NCBI GenBank assembly: GCA_030403585.1
Contig: JAUEPE010000002.1
Location: 248,001 to 312,000 of the forward strand
Reading direction: 5' to 3'
From: Frankia sp. RB7
Lineage (GTDB): Bacteria > Pseudomonadota > Alphaproteobacteria > Rhizobiales > Xanthobacteraceae
Length of the DNA stretch: 64,000 nt
Shown piece after piece: positions 16,495-24,996 of the stretch. The notes below the pieces were generated by a model. The model worked only from the letters and a program-made list of their open reading frames with translations, had not been told where the DNA came from and made no database searches. The translations under genes and the position numbers were made by a program. Within the stretch, counting starts at the first letter, position 1. Every line of letters begins with the position of its first letter.

Positions 16495-17919
16495 TCAGCG
16501 GCGGAACATGCCGCCCATCATGCCGCCGACGACGCCGCCCATGAAGGCCGCACCGGCATCGCCGCCACCACCACCACGATGCTGAACCGGGGCGCTCTGG
16601 GCCGGGGCCGCACGCCGGGCCGGCTTGGGACTGTCGTCGCTCGCGGTCGTGGTCGAGGCGACGATCTCTGCGAGCAGTGCCTTGTGCTGGAGCTTGTTGA
16701 GGAAGCCCGTCGACGGATAGCCGCGGGCCGCTTGCCAGCGCTTGAGCACGGTGCGGGTATCGTCGTTGAACGCGCCGGTCACCTTGGTGTCGAAGCCGAG
16801 CCCGTTGAGGCGGCGCTGCACGTCGCGGCGCTGACCCTTGTCGAGGCCGATCTGGTCCTCGGTGATCTGGCTGGCGTCGTCGGTGAAAGTGGCGGGATCG
16901 ACGCCGGCATTTAGGTTGCGGGTCGTGGTCGACGGACCATTCTGGATCGCCGCGATCCGCGCCAGCGCCAGCGCCTTGAACTGGCCGTTCGGATAGGCCG
17001 AGAGGTAGGCGTTGAGCTCTTCCGGCTTGTTGGTTTCCTTCACCGAGCGCCAATATTCGAGTTCGACACCATCGGAACTGCTGGTGGCCGCAGCCACCGG
17101 CAGGCTGCTCGAGGCGGTCGGTGCCGCGTTGGCAACCTGCTGGGTCTGCTGCGCCGGGTTGAGGTAGACGGCGCCGATCAAATTGGTGTGGCCCCAGGGC
17201 AACTGGCCCTTGTGGGTCTCCTCGTTGACCTGGGCGCGCACGGAAGTCATCGCCTGCTGGATCTCGATGCCGGGCTTGGTGATGTTGTCGATCAGCGCAC
17301 GAGTGAATGGGCTGTTGTTGCCCTCCTGGCCGTCGAGCGCGGTCTGGCCCGGGCCGGTCGCGAACGCGATCAACGTGCCTTCGCCGGACTTCATTTCAGC
17401 GAGGCCGCTCTGCACGTTGACGCTGCGGGTCGCCGAGTTGGACTTGATCTTGGCGGCGAAGGGATTGTCGCGGCAGGCATCGAGGAAGACCAGCTTGACC
17501 TTGGCGTCGCCCATGGTCTGGTCGAGCGTCAGGTCGATGTTGATGGCGGCCCCAAGCTTTACGTCCATCTCCGACTTGATGTCGGCATCGACGGGCAGAA
17601 GATAGTTGCTGCCGCCGACGGCGATGCCGTGACCGGCATAATAGAACACCGCGACGTCGGAGCCCTGCGCCTTGCGGCCGAAGTCGAGCAGCTTCTCCGT
17701 CATCTGGTCGCGGGTGAGGTTGGATCCTTCGATCACCTCGAAACCGACATTGCGCAGCGTCGATGCCATCGCCTTGGCGTCGATCGGCGGGTTCGGCAAT
17801 TGTGCGACGTTCCTGTAGGCGCCGTTGCCGACGACGAAGGCGACGCGGCGGTCGGCCTTGGCGGCGCTGACCGACAGCGCCATGCACATCAGAGAAACGA
17901 TGATGGTGAGAGTGCGCAT
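16495..17919 (-). CDS. Secreted caspase-like (C14) protein with peptidoglycan-binding-like domain
   Basis: A 474-residue protein starting at ATG 17919 with signal peptide (TIIVSLMCMALSVSAAKA). The C14 p20-like domain covers about residues 24-260 with the dyad His97 (VFYYAGHGIAVGG) and Cys149 (KLVFLDACRDNPF). A linker and a helical segment (EYWRSVKETNKPEELNAYLS) follow, then a PGB_1-like domain near 370-430 (QRRDVQRRLNGLGF, TVLKRWQAARGYPSTGFL). The tail is Gly/Met rich (GGVVGGMMGGMF). Such orthocaspases/metacaspase relatives cleave after basic residues; target and role are unknown. A Crp-like dyad lies 160 bp upstream. Confidence 0.9.
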   Translation of the reverse strand: MRTLTIIVSLMCMALSVSAAKADRRVAFVVGNGAYRNVAQLPNPPIDAKAMASTLRNVGFEVIEGSNLTRDQMTEKLLDFGRKAQGSDVAVFYYAGHGIAVGGSNYLLPVDADIKSEMDVKLGAAINIDLTLDQTMGDAKVKLVFLDACRDNPFAAKIKSNSATRSVNVQSGLAEMKSGEGTLIAFATGPGQTALDGQEGNNSPFTRALIDNITKPGIEIQQAMTSVRAQVNEETHKGQLPWGHTNLIGAVYLNPAQQTQQVANAAPTASSSLPVAAATSSSDGVELEYWRSVKETNKPEELNAYLSAYPNGQFKALALARIAAIQNGPSTTTRNLNAGVDPATFTDDASQITEDQIGLDKGQRRDVQRRLNGLGFDTKVTGAFNDDTRTVLKRWQAARGYPSTGFLNKLQHKALLAEIVASTTTASDDSPKPARRAAPAQSAPVQHRGGGGGDAGAAFMGGVVGGMMGGMFRR

Positions 17920-18076
17920 CTGAAATCCCCAGAAGAATCGAATGACAGGCAGCAACAAATTGGTGTCGAATTTACACGAAAGCGCACGGCTCCGCGCTAG
18001 CAAAAAACGACAATACACCCAGCTCACCCAACACGTTGCTCTGTGACCGAGTGTGCACGATGAAAGTGCTCTCCAA

Positions 18077-18092
18077 CGTGATCCAAATCACG
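18077..18092. promoter_or_regulatory. Crp/FNR-like dyad upstream of caspase-like gene
   Basis: CGTGATCCAAATCACG is a perfect 5+5 dyad (GTGA-N6-TCAC core). It lies between the end of the DMT gene and the caspase start and faces the latter. Could bind a Crp/FNR-family regulator. Confidence 0.45.
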
Positions 18093-18132
18093 CTCGACCA
18101 CTCTGATTTGTCGCCTCAGGCCGTGCGCCGGT

Positions 18133-19008
18133 TCACTGCGCGCGGGCAGGAACCGGCGCGGCCGGCTTCAAATTGAGGAGATTGCCGAACAGGATCAGCG
18201 CCGCGCCGAGCACGGTCCAGGCGTCGAGCCGCTCGGAATACAGCAGCCAGCCAACCGTGGCGGTAAGTGGGACCCGCAAGAAGTCCATGGGAACCACCAC
18301 GGTCGCGTCCGCGTAGCGCATCGCGCTGGCGAGGCAGTAATGCGCGAAAGTGCCGCAGACCGAGATGACGGCGACCCAACCCCAGACATAGGTGGGCGGC
18401 CAGGCCCAGACGTAGAGTGCCGGCATGAAGCCCGCGACCGACTGCACGACCAGCATCCAGAACAGGATTGCCAGCGCGCTCTCGGTACGGGTGAGTGACT
18501 TGACCAATGCCATGGATACGCCGAAGCCGATGGCGGCACCGAGTGCGATCAATTGGCCCTGATTGATCTCGCCGGTCGCGGGCCGCACGATGACGATCAC
18601 GCCGACGAGGCCGAGCACGATCGCGGCGATCTTCCACGATGTCATGCGCTCGGACAGGAAGCTGGCGGCGAGGATCGCGGTCCAGATCGGCATCGTGAAC
18701 TCGATCGCCACCACCTGGCCGATCGGAATCAACGTCAGCGCAAAGAACCAGCCGAGCTGCGAGACGTAGTGGATCAGGTTCCGCGCGATGTGCTGGGGCA
18801 GACGTGTGGTCCTGAGCGTTCCGTAGCCGCCGGCGCGCCGGATCATCGGATAGAGCAAGCAGAGGCCGAGCAGCGATCGTACCAGCATCACCTGGAAGAC
18901 GTTCATCTCGCGCACGGCCTCGCGCCCCGCGACCGCCATGACCAGCGTCAGCGACAGCCACCCGGCCATCCAGAATGCAGCCATCGTTTTGGACGGAGGA
19001 CTGGTCAT
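18133..19008 (-). CDS. EamA/DMT family transporter
   Basis: A 291-residue inner-membrane protein with ten predicted helices in two EamA repeats: first half has GREAVREMNVFQVMLVRSLL and QVVAIEFTMPIWTAILAASF with LSERM, second half has VVVPMDFLRVPLTATVGWLL with YSERLDAW. Typical of small-metabolite exporters of the drug/metabolite superfamily. Substrate unknown. It is divergent from the RidA gene. Confidence 0.93.
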   Translation of the reverse strand: MTSPPSKTMAAFWMAGWLSLTLVMAVAGREAVREMNVFQVMLVRSLLGLCLLYPMIRRAGGYGTLRTTRLPQHIARNLIHYVSQLGWFFALTLIPIGQVVAIEFTMPIWTAILAASFLSERMTSWKIAAIVLGLVGVIVIVRPATGEINQGQLIALGAAIGFGVSMALVKSLTRTESALAILFWMLVVQSVAGFMPALYVWAWPPTYVWGWVAVISVCGTFAHYCLASAMRYADATVVVPMDFLRVPLTATVGWLLYSERLDAWTVLGAALILFGNLLNLKPAAPVPARAQ

Positions 19009-19134
19009 TGGCGCGAGATGCAGACGGAAAGGGCGTTGGAGGGGAGGCCGGTATCTGCGACATCGGTCCGATTTGCAACGGCCAAAACTGCGGATGCAGC
19101 GATGCGCGACTGCGTGCTAAGGGGAGGTCAACGA

Positions 19135-19554
19135 ATGAAGTGGGAGAGACAGCTCATGCGTATCTTGCAGCCAGCCGAATGGAAGAAACCGCGTGGCTTC
19201 TCACATGGCGTGGTGGCGGAGGGGCCGGGCCAATGGGTCGTTCTGGCCGGGCAGACCGGCGGCGACGAGGCGGGCAATTACGAGCCGGATATGGCCGCCC
19301 AGGTCGCGACTGCGCTGAAGCGGATCATCAAGCTTCTCGCGGAGGCCGGCGCCGGCCCCGAGCACATCGTGCGCCTGACCTGGTATCTGACCAGCCGCAG
19401 CGAATATGAGGCCGCGGGCGCCGGCATCGGTGCGGCCTGGAAGGAGACGCTCGGGCGCAATTTCCCGCCTTCGACGCTGCTCTATATCGGCGGCCTCGTC
19501 GATGATCGCGCCAAGGTCGAGATCGAGGTCACGGCGTTCGTGCCGGGCGCATAA
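19135..19554 (+). CDS. RidA family protein (enamine/imine deaminase-like)
   Basis: A 139-residue protein with ribosome binding site AGGGGAGG before ATG 19135. The chorismate-mutase-like fold is shown by VVLAGQTGGDEAGNYEPDMA then QVATALKRIIKLLAEAGAGP, HIVRLTWYLTSRSEYEAAG, FPPSTLLYIGGLVDDRAKVE and IEVTAF. RidA members hydrolyse reactive 2-aminoacrylate; this one belongs to a divergent subgroup, since the Arg of the usual SR.C/V motif is not obvious, so its activity is unproven. Confidence 0.85.
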   Translation: MKWERQLMRILQPAEWKKPRGFSHGVVAEGPGQWVVLAGQTGGDEAGNYEPDMAAQVATALKRIIKLLAEAGAGPEHIVRLTWYLTSRSEYEAAGAGIGAAWKETLGRNFPPSTLLYIGGLVDDRAKVEIEVTAFVPGA

Positions 19555-19591
19555 GAAAATCGATCCGGCGCGGGCGCCGGATCGATTTTCG
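19555..19591. terminator. Bidirectional intrinsic terminator
   Basis: GAAAATCGATCCGGCGC, two bases, then GCGCCGGATCGATTTTC: a 17-bp perfect stem between convergent genes, with A/T tracts on both sides. Confidence 0.9.
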
Positions 19592-19606
19592 TCTCACCGC
19601 AATGTC

Positions 19607-20059
19607 TTACTTCGACAGCGAAATGTCGGCGCCGCGGAACTGGCTGTCGGCTCGCATCCTGACGCTCTGCTTGTTGCCGGACGTCTTGAGCGAGATGTTG
19701 GCATTGAAGCCGGCGGTCGAGGCGATCAGCTCGTAGCTTCCGCCGCTACCCTTGCCCTGCAGCGAGCCGCTGATATTGCGGCTGGTCTCACTCCAGCTGC
19801 CGACGATGGCGCCGCCCTCGGCCTTCACGTTGGCGCCGAGGTTGAACTTGTAGGCGTCGCTGGCGCAGGTCAGCGACATCTCCATGGTCGGGCCAACCGG
19901 AGCGTATTTGGCGCGGCAGCGGATCCGCTCGGTCGAGCCGTCGTCCAGCGTGACGATGCCGGCGCCGCTCCAGCTTCCCGCCAGCGGCGCGAAGGGGCCG
20001 GACTGAGCCTTGCTCTCTGAGCTCGCAACAGCTGTCACAAACAAAACGGCAGCCGCCAT
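19607..20059 (-). CDS. Secreted protein, unknown function
   Basis: About 150 residues from ATG 20059, the first Met that gives a signal peptide (AAAVLFVTAVASSESKAQSG). The mature part begins FAPLAGSWSGAGIVTLDDGS and looks like an all-beta, lipocalin-like domain with two Cys (IRCRAKYAP, LTCASDAYKF). Proteins with the GSWSGAG start are frequent in Bradyrhizobium. The gene lies 37 bp behind another secreted-protein gene. No strong ribosome binding site is visible, so the start is uncertain. Confidence 0.7.
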   Translation of the reverse strand: MAAAVLFVTAVASSESKAQSGPFAPLAGSWSGAGIVTLDDGSTERIRCRAKYAPVGPTMEMSLTCASDAYKFNLGANVKAEGGAIVGSWSETSRNISGSLQGKGSGGSYELIASTAGFNANISLKTSGNKQSVRMRADSQFRGADISLSK

Positions 20060-20096
20060 GAGCAGCCGCCGGTTGAGGACGTTAGTCCCGAATAGC

Positions 20097-20447
20097 TTAT
20101 TGGCGCGATGCTTCCCACCGCCCGCTGCACGGTATGCCTGCAGATGCTCCATTCCACTTCCCCGATCCGGCGTTGCCGCTGAGTTGACCGTTGGCATATG
20201 CACCATTGATCGAAACTTTCACAAGACCCCCGCTGCCGATGGTGCCGGAAACGTTAGCGCCGGGCGCGGTGATCTTGCCGTCGGCAACCGTCAGCAAGGA
20301 GCTTGCGGTCGGTTCGCAGGTGCCGGTCTTGGTCACGATGGTGACCTGCCAGCTGCCGTCATAGGGAGTCTGGGCGAGCGCGGGGGCGGCCAGAGTGGCA
20401 GTAATAACTGAAGCGGCACAGAACGCCGCGATGCGGTCAAAACGCAT
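20097..20447 (-). CDS. Secreted protein, unknown function
   Basis: A 116-residue protein with signal peptide (FCAASVITATLAAPALAQTP). The mature domain (YDGSWQVTIVTKTGTCEPTA, then VSGTIGSGGLVKVSINGAYA, ending GIPCSGRWEASRQ) is beta-rich with two Cys that could be bridged. It resembles its downstream neighbour in layout though not in sequence. The upstream region 20448-20629 is AT-rich and probably holds the promoter. Confidence 0.75.
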   Translation of the reverse strand: MRFDRIAAFCAASVITATLAAPALAQTPYDGSWQVTIVTKTGTCEPTASSLLTVADGKITAPGANVSGTIGSGGLVKVSINGAYANGQLSGNAGSGKWNGASAGIPCSGRWEASRQ

Positions 20448-20629
20448 GAATTCCGTCCTTGAATATGTCTGATATGTTGTCGTTATTCAGACCAAATGTG
20501 ACGGAAATTTGGTGCGACGCAAAGTAGAAAATTGTTCCTGTGGAAACAATGGTTTATTTGCGTTTCCGGCTCCAATTTTCGAAGCAAAATCAATGCGGCT
20601 TCACGTTAATCGTTAATGTGAGGAGCGAC

Positions 20630-21217
20630 TCACGAAAGAGCCGGTGCTGAAGTCGCGAACTGCTCGTCCTGCGCTTTCGACGGCAAGGCCTTGTGGACCT
20701 TGGCGTAATCGATCACGTCAGCCAGCAGCTTGAGGCCGAGCGGGGCCAGCGCACGCTCCCAGAGTTCGCGGGCGGTCTCGCCCTTCTTGACGAAGCACCA
20801 GTCCTGGGCGGCGATGGCGCCGGCGTCCATGCGGTCGGCGAGGTGATAGATCGTGCCGCCGGCGATCGGATCGCCTTCCTTGATGGTCCATTCCACCGCA
20901 GCCTTGCCGCGATGACGCGGCAGCAGCGACGGGTGATAGCCGATCCCGCCGAGCTTGCTAGCTGCCAGCGCGTCCTTGCCGATCCGGGCGTGGCTGTGGG
21001 CGGTGATGATCAGGTCCGTGTCGGGGGCGATCTCGGAGGCCACCACCAGCTTGGGATCGGCCTGCACCGCCACCTCGATGCCGGCGGCCTTGGCGGTCGC
21101 GGCGAGGCGGTCATCCGCGTCGGCCACCACGACCCGCACGATCCCGACGCCGTGCTCGCGGAGCATGTTCAGGGTGGTCACGCCGAAATGGCGGGAGCCG
21201 ACGAGGGTAATGCGCAT
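20630..21217 (-). CDS. Formyltransferase-fold protein (FMT/GART N-terminal family)
   Basis: A 195-residue Rossmann protein beginning MRITLVGSRHFGVTTLNML. The formyltransferase signature is present as YHPSLLPRHRGKAAVEWTIK and GGTIYHLADRMDAGAIAAQD, with the catalytic His and Asp. The Asn that normally precedes the His by two residues (NxHxSLLP) is Gly here (GIGYHPSLLP). It lacks the C-terminal tRNA-binding domain of FMT. Possible roles are transfer of a formyl group to a sugar nucleotide or small amine; the substrate cannot be told. Confidence 0.8.
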   Translation of the reverse strand: MRITLVGSRHFGVTTLNMLREHGVGIVRVVVADADDRLAATAKAAGIEVAVQADPKLVVASEIAPDTDLIITAHSHARIGKDALAASKLGGIGYHPSLLPRHRGKAAVEWTIKEGDPIAGGTIYHLADRMDAGAIAAQDWCFVKKGETARELWERALAPLGLKLLADVIDYAKVHKALPSKAQDEQFATSAPALS

Positions 21218-21405
21218 GGGTGTCTGATCCGTCTCGCAGCTGCGTCATCCCCCGATAACACGTCAGGCCGTCCTGTCACCACCCGCGCGGCGTTTGCGCC
21301 GGTTATCAACAATGCGAACGGCGCGGGGAGGATCAACTCGGCGATTGCGCCCTCGGCTGTTCCGGTGCTTCCATGGGGGTATTGCGACTTGCCCGGAGCG
21401 AGCAC

Positions 21406-21690
21406 ATGCGGTGCGCGTGGTTTGTCCTTCTCGCTGTCCTGATTGCGGCCGGTCCGGCCCACGCCGGCGGACCTTACCCGGCGGTTCCGCCCGAGAACGG
21501 GGTGGCGCCCGTCATCGGCCCGACCTGGGATGCCTATCGCTGCGCTGAAGGCACGATCTACAATTTCTACCACGGCGCCTATTACGGCGAGGAGCCGCCG
21601 GCGCTCCATCGCGGCTATGCCTACAGGCCGTACTACCGCTACAGCGCCTATCGCAAATGGCCACGCAGATATTTCTGCGTCACGGACTAA
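21406..21690 (+). CDS. Small secreted Tyr/Pro-rich protein
   Basis: A 94-residue protein from ATG 21406 (GGAG 7 bases upstream) with signal peptide (CAWFVLLAVLIAAGPAHAGG). The mature part is rich in Tyr, Pro and Arg (YNFYHGAYYGEEPPALHRGY, YRPYYRYSAYRK) with two Cys. Such sequences occur as abundant secreted or surface proteins in rhizobia. Function unknown. Confidence 0.72.
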   Translation: MRCAWFVLLAVLIAAGPAHAGGPYPAVPPENGVAPVIGPTWDAYRCAEGTIYNFYHGAYYGEEPPALHRGYAYRPYYRYSAYRKWPRRYFCVTD

Positions 21691-21844
21691 GCGTTGCGGC
21701 TCGGCACCACCGGGCGGCAAATCGTCGATGCGCCGGTTCCTGTGTTTCATTTTTAACAAACGAGTCAGCCATGTGCCGTTAGAACGTGCACCTACCGGGG
21801 CTGGCTAAATTTCATTCCGAATCCGTTTTCAAACCCGGCTTTGG

Positions 21845-21877
21845 CCGCTGGCGTCATTGCCAGCGGCTTTTTCCTTG
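21845..21877 (+). terminator. Intrinsic terminator
   Basis: GCCGCTGGC-GTCATT-GCCAGCGGC followed by TTTTTCCTT. It is 155 bp after the secreted-protein stop; the stretch between (21691-21844) shows no gene, so the terminator may end that transcript or a separate short RNA. Confidence 0.85.
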
Positions 21878-21972
21878 TTGCCATCACGAAATCACCAAAC
21901 GGTAATACGTTCTCAACCTCGCTGTCGTATCGACGAATCCGTCGCGGATTTGTATTGCGTACCGCGACACCA

Positions 21973-22013
21973 AAAATGCCCCGCCGGCGTGGGTGCGCCG
22001 CGCGGGCATTTTT
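21973..22013. terminator. Long hairpin just upstream of a start codon
   Basis: AAAAATGCCC..GCCGGCG and CGCCGCGCGGGCATTTTTG form a long GC-rich stem flanked by A and T tracts, so it can terminate in either direction. It ends 16 bp before the ATG at 22029, which makes either an attenuating leader or a promoter between hairpin and start necessary. Confidence 0.6.
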
Positions 22014-22028
22014 GCCGGGACCGATTTC

Positions 22029-22265
22029 ATGCCGAACGCCATTGAGCAGATCGTGGACGCCTATGTGCGGCTGAAGAACCGCCGTGGCCTCGACGAGCTG
22101 ATGATGCACAGGCAGCGGCTCGCGGTCGATCTGAAGAGCAGGTCGGGCAAATTCGATTTCAGCCTGCCGATCGGCAAGATCGACGAGGAGATCGCGATCA
22201 TCGAGGAAGGCCTCAGCCGGCTGAAGGCCGAATCCGCGGAGTCGGGCACAACGCGTCCGATCTGA
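22029..22265 (+). CDS. Small conserved cytoplasmic protein, unknown function
   Basis: A 78-residue, mostly helical protein beginning MPNAIEQIVDAYVRLKNRRG and ending in a charged helix (KIDEEIAIIEEGLSRLKAES). No signal peptide or metal motif. It converges on the next minus-strand gene with a 5-bp gap. The preceding hairpin suggests unusual control. Confidence 0.65.
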   Translation: MPNAIEQIVDAYVRLKNRRGLDELMMHRQRLAVDLKSRSGKFDFSLPIGKIDEEIAIIEEGLSRLKAESAESGTTRPI

Positions 22266-22270
22266 CGCGC

Positions 22271-22573
22271 TCAGTCGCGCCGGCCGCCCTGGATCACGGT
22301 GAACAGCGGCCGTGCCGCGGTCGGCTCCTCCAGCAATTCCTCCACCAGTGCGGTCGCCGCATCGACATATTTGCGGGTCGGCTTGTCGAGCTCGCGTTTC
22401 GCCTCGTCGTCGAGCGCGATCTTGGCGGCTTCGACCAGCTTGCGCATGCGCGCTCCATGGTCGTCGCCGGCGGTGAGCGTCGCGCGCGCCAGCGAGCGCA
22501 GCACGAACAGCTCGCCCTCGAGGCGGAGCAGGCGGTCGTTGAGCCTGGTGATGACGGCGTTGAGGTCTGCCAT
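22271..22573 (-). CDS. Small helical protein, unknown function
   Basis: A 100-residue protein, MADLNAVITRLNDRLLRLEG followed by charged helices (LVEAAKIALDDEAKRELDKP), likely coiled coil. No motif recognised. It is downstream of, and on the same strand as, the acetoacetyl-CoA synthetase gene's direction but separated by 92 bp. It reads as a real gene because codon positions and composition fit its neighbours. Confidence 0.65.
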   Translation of the reverse strand: MADLNAVITRLNDRLLRLEGELFVLRSLARATLTAGDDHGARMRKLVEAAKIALDDEAKRELDKPTRKYVDAATALVEELLEEPTAARPLFTVIQGGRRD

Positions 22574-22665
22574 GACGTACGTTCGTTGCGGAAGATCCTG
22601 ACCCGTCTAGCGGCGATCGGTGAACGGAGTGCAAACGGGATCGGCGCAATTGGGGCGATTGTCCA

Positions 22666-24714
22666 TCACGCCGCGGTTCGCGCCAGATAGTCGCGGGCGA
22701 AGGCGAGGTACCAGTCGAGGCATGCTGGATTGGCCATCGCTTCCCTGTTGATGACCTTGTCGACGGGCTGACCTAGCAAGAGCTTCTTGATCGGCAGCTC
22801 CTGCTTCTTGCCCGACAGCGTGCGCGGGATCTCTGCGACCGCAAAGATCTCGTTCGGCAGGAATCTCCGGGACAGGCCGGCTTCGATCGCCTTGTTGATC
22901 TTCGCCTGCATCGCGCCGTCGAACGCCACGCCATCGCGCAACACCACGAACAGCGGCATGTAGCTGTCGCGGCCGAGATATTCGAGGTCGACGACGAGGC
23001 TGTCGAGCACCTCCGGCAGCGTCTCGATCGCGGAGTAGAGCTCGCTGGTGCCCATGCGCAGGCCGTGCCGGTTGATGGTGGCATCGCTGCGGCCGTAGAT
23101 CACGCATGAGCCGTCCGGATTGACCTTGAGCCAGTCGCCGTGGCGCCACACCGGTCCGCGGCCGCTGCCGTCGAAATTGTCCGGATAGGTCTCGAAATAG
23201 CTGGCGAGATAGCGCGCGTTACCCTTGTCGTTCCAGAAGTAGAGCGGCATCGACGGCATCGGCTCGGTGCAGACGAGCTCGCCGACCTCGTCGATCACGG
23301 CGCGGCCCTGTTCGCTGAAGGCTTCCACCGCAGCTCCCAGCAGCCGGCACTGCATCGCGCCGGGTGTCTGCGGCAATTCGCGGTTTCCCCCGATGAAGGC
23401 GCCGGCGAAATCGGTGCCGCCGGAGATGTTCGCCCACCAGATGTCGGCCTGCGCCTTGCTGCCGTTGGTTTTCGACAGGCCAGCGAAGCGCTGGTTGAAC
23501 CAGGCTTGCGTGTCGGCGCTGAGCGGCGAGCCGGTCGAGCCGAGACAGCGCAGCCGCGACAGATCGCCGGCGGCGGTGAGATCGATCTCGGCCTTGGTGC
23601 AGTTGGCAAAGAACGCCGCGCCCGCGCCGAAGAAGGTCGCTTTCGATTGCGCCACGAAGCGCCATGACGTGGTCCAGTCCGGCTTGTCCTTGGCGCCGCC
23701 CGGGCTGCCGTCGAAAATGCAGCAGGTAGTGCCGCTGAGCAGCCCACCGACTTGGCTGTTCCACATGATCCAGCCGGTCGAGGAGTACCAGTGATAACGC
23801 TCGCCGAACGAGTTCTCGTGGTAGGAGCAGCCGAGATCGTTGTGCAGGCCGAGCAGCGCCAGCACCACGATCACGATGCCGCCATGGCCGTGCACGATCG
23901 GTTTCGGCAGGCCGGTGGTGCCGCTGGAATAGACGATCCAGAGCGGATGATCGAACGGCAGCCACACCGGCTCGAACGCGTCGATCGCAGCACCCGTCCT
24001 TGCGGTGATGTCGGAGAGCAGGGCGTCCCGTGCGGCAGGCGCCGTAGCGTCGCTGTGCAGAATGACATGCGCGACGCTCGGCAGCGATCGCCGCAGCTTG
24101 GCGACGACATCGCGCCGGTCATGCCTGCGTCCGGCATAGGTGACGGCATCGCAGGCGATCAGCACCTTTGGCTCGATCTGCTTGAAACGGTCGATCACGG
24201 CGGGCGCGGCCATGTCGGGCGCGCAGACGCTCCAGACCGCACCGATGCTGGCGCTCGCCAGAAACGCGATGATGGTCTCGGCGATATTGGGCAGATAGGC
24301 CGCGACGCGGTCGCCGGGCTTGATCCCCTTGTCCTTCAGATGCAGCGCGAGCGCGGCCGCCTTGCGCTTGAGCTCCGGCCAGCTGGTCTCGTGAATCTTG
24401 CCGTCCTCGCCGCCGCTGACGATCGCGGGCAGGCCGGCGGCATGCGCGGCGTCGACATGCCGGAACACCTGCCGCGCATAATTCAACTGCGCGCCGGGAA
24501 ACCAGACCGCACCCGGCATCTTGCGCTCGGTGATGACGGCCGCAAACGGGCTCAGTGATTGCAGATCGTAATAGTCCCAGATGCTGCGCCAGAACCCGTC
24601 GAGATCGCGCACCGACCATTGCCGCATCTCCTCGTAGTTCGCGAAAGTGAGGCCGCGCTGCGCGGCGAGCCAGTTGCGGTAGAGGGCGATCTGGGGAACG
24701 AAAGGAGCGGTCAT
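22666..24714 (-). CDS. aacS: Acetoacetyl-CoA synthetase
   Basis: Activates acetoacetate to acetoacetyl-CoA with ATP; in rhizobia this serves degradation of polyhydroxybutyrate via 3-hydroxybutyrate. The 682-residue protein is an ANL adenylating enzyme: IWDYYDLQSLSPFAAVITER near the N-terminus, the P-loop YSSGTTGLPKPIVHGHGG, GRSDATINRHGLRMGTSELY and the C-terminal lysine region TLSGKKQELPIKKLL. I use ATG 24714; an in-frame TTG lies at 24729. No phb genes are nearby. Confidence 0.95.
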   Translation of the reverse strand: MTAPFVPQIALYRNWLAAQRGLTFANYEEMRQWSVRDLDGFWRSIWDYYDLQSLSPFAAVITERKMPGAVWFPGAQLNYARQVFRHVDAAHAAGLPAIVSGGEDGKIHETSWPELKRKAAALALHLKDKGIKPGDRVAAYLPNIAETIIAFLASASIGAVWSVCAPDMAAPAVIDRFKQIEPKVLIACDAVTYAGRRHDRRDVVAKLRRSLPSVAHVILHSDATAPAARDALLSDITARTGAAIDAFEPVWLPFDHPLWIVYSSGTTGLPKPIVHGHGGIVIVVLALLGLHNDLGCSYHENSFGERYHWYSSTGWIMWNSQVGGLLSGTTCCIFDGSPGGAKDKPDWTTSWRFVAQSKATFFGAGAAFFANCTKAEIDLTAAGDLSRLRCLGSTGSPLSADTQAWFNQRFAGLSKTNGSKAQADIWWANISGGTDFAGAFIGGNRELPQTPGAMQCRLLGAAVEAFSEQGRAVIDEVGELVCTEPMPSMPLYFWNDKGNARYLASYFETYPDNFDGSGRGPVWRHGDWLKVNPDGSCVIYGRSDATINRHGLRMGTSELYSAIETLPEVLDSLVVDLEYLGRDSYMPLFVVLRDGVAFDGAMQAKINKAIEAGLSRRFLPNEIFAVAEIPRTLSGKKQELPIKKLLLGQPVDKVINREAMANPACLDWYLAFARDYLARTAA

Positions 24715-24946
24715 TTTTATCGACTTCAATTGCGGGCAGTGGAGTCTATGTCGAAAACAACCCTATGCACAGTAGCGAGGGCACTGAAACCATTCGCCAT
24801 TTTCAGTTGGTGGCAGACAGACGCTTCTCGGGCCTGGTCGAACGCGAACAGCCACCGATATCGCAACTGCGCGTCGCACCGCGTCGTCCGGATTTGACAC
24901 GTCGGGCAAAACACTGACAGAGTGGCATCATCGAAAAATTCGTAAC
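24715..24946. other. Intergenic stretch, no gene seen
   Basis: Upstream of aacS on the minus strand. A TTGACA is present at 24894 on the plus strand but without a good -10 at 16-18 bases. No reading frame with both start site and coding character is visible. It ends at a plus-strand terminator, so a short RNA is possible. Confidence 0.4.
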
Positions 24947-24978
24947 ACCCGCGCGGAGAAATCCGCCGCGGGTTTTTT
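24947..24978 (+). terminator. Intrinsic terminator
   Basis: ACCCGCGCGGA-GAAA-TCCGCCGCGGGT followed by TTTTTTC. No plus-strand protein gene precedes it within 250 bp, so it probably ends a short untranslated RNA or lies in the leader of the small frame at 24997. Confidence 0.8.
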
Positions 24979-24996
24979 CATGTCGGAGAAGTTGCC

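Noticed and set aside
21793..21884. Minus-strand 30-residue frame over the terminator at 21845
   Set aside because: It coincides with the hairpin, lacks a good ribosome binding site and has mixed codon use; the hairpin explains the sequence.
24860..24946. Possible dispersed Bradyrhizobium repeat (TTGACACGTCGGGCAAAACA) upstream of the 24947 terminator
   Set aside because: It feels familiar but there is only one copy in this window and no search could be run, so it is not claimed.
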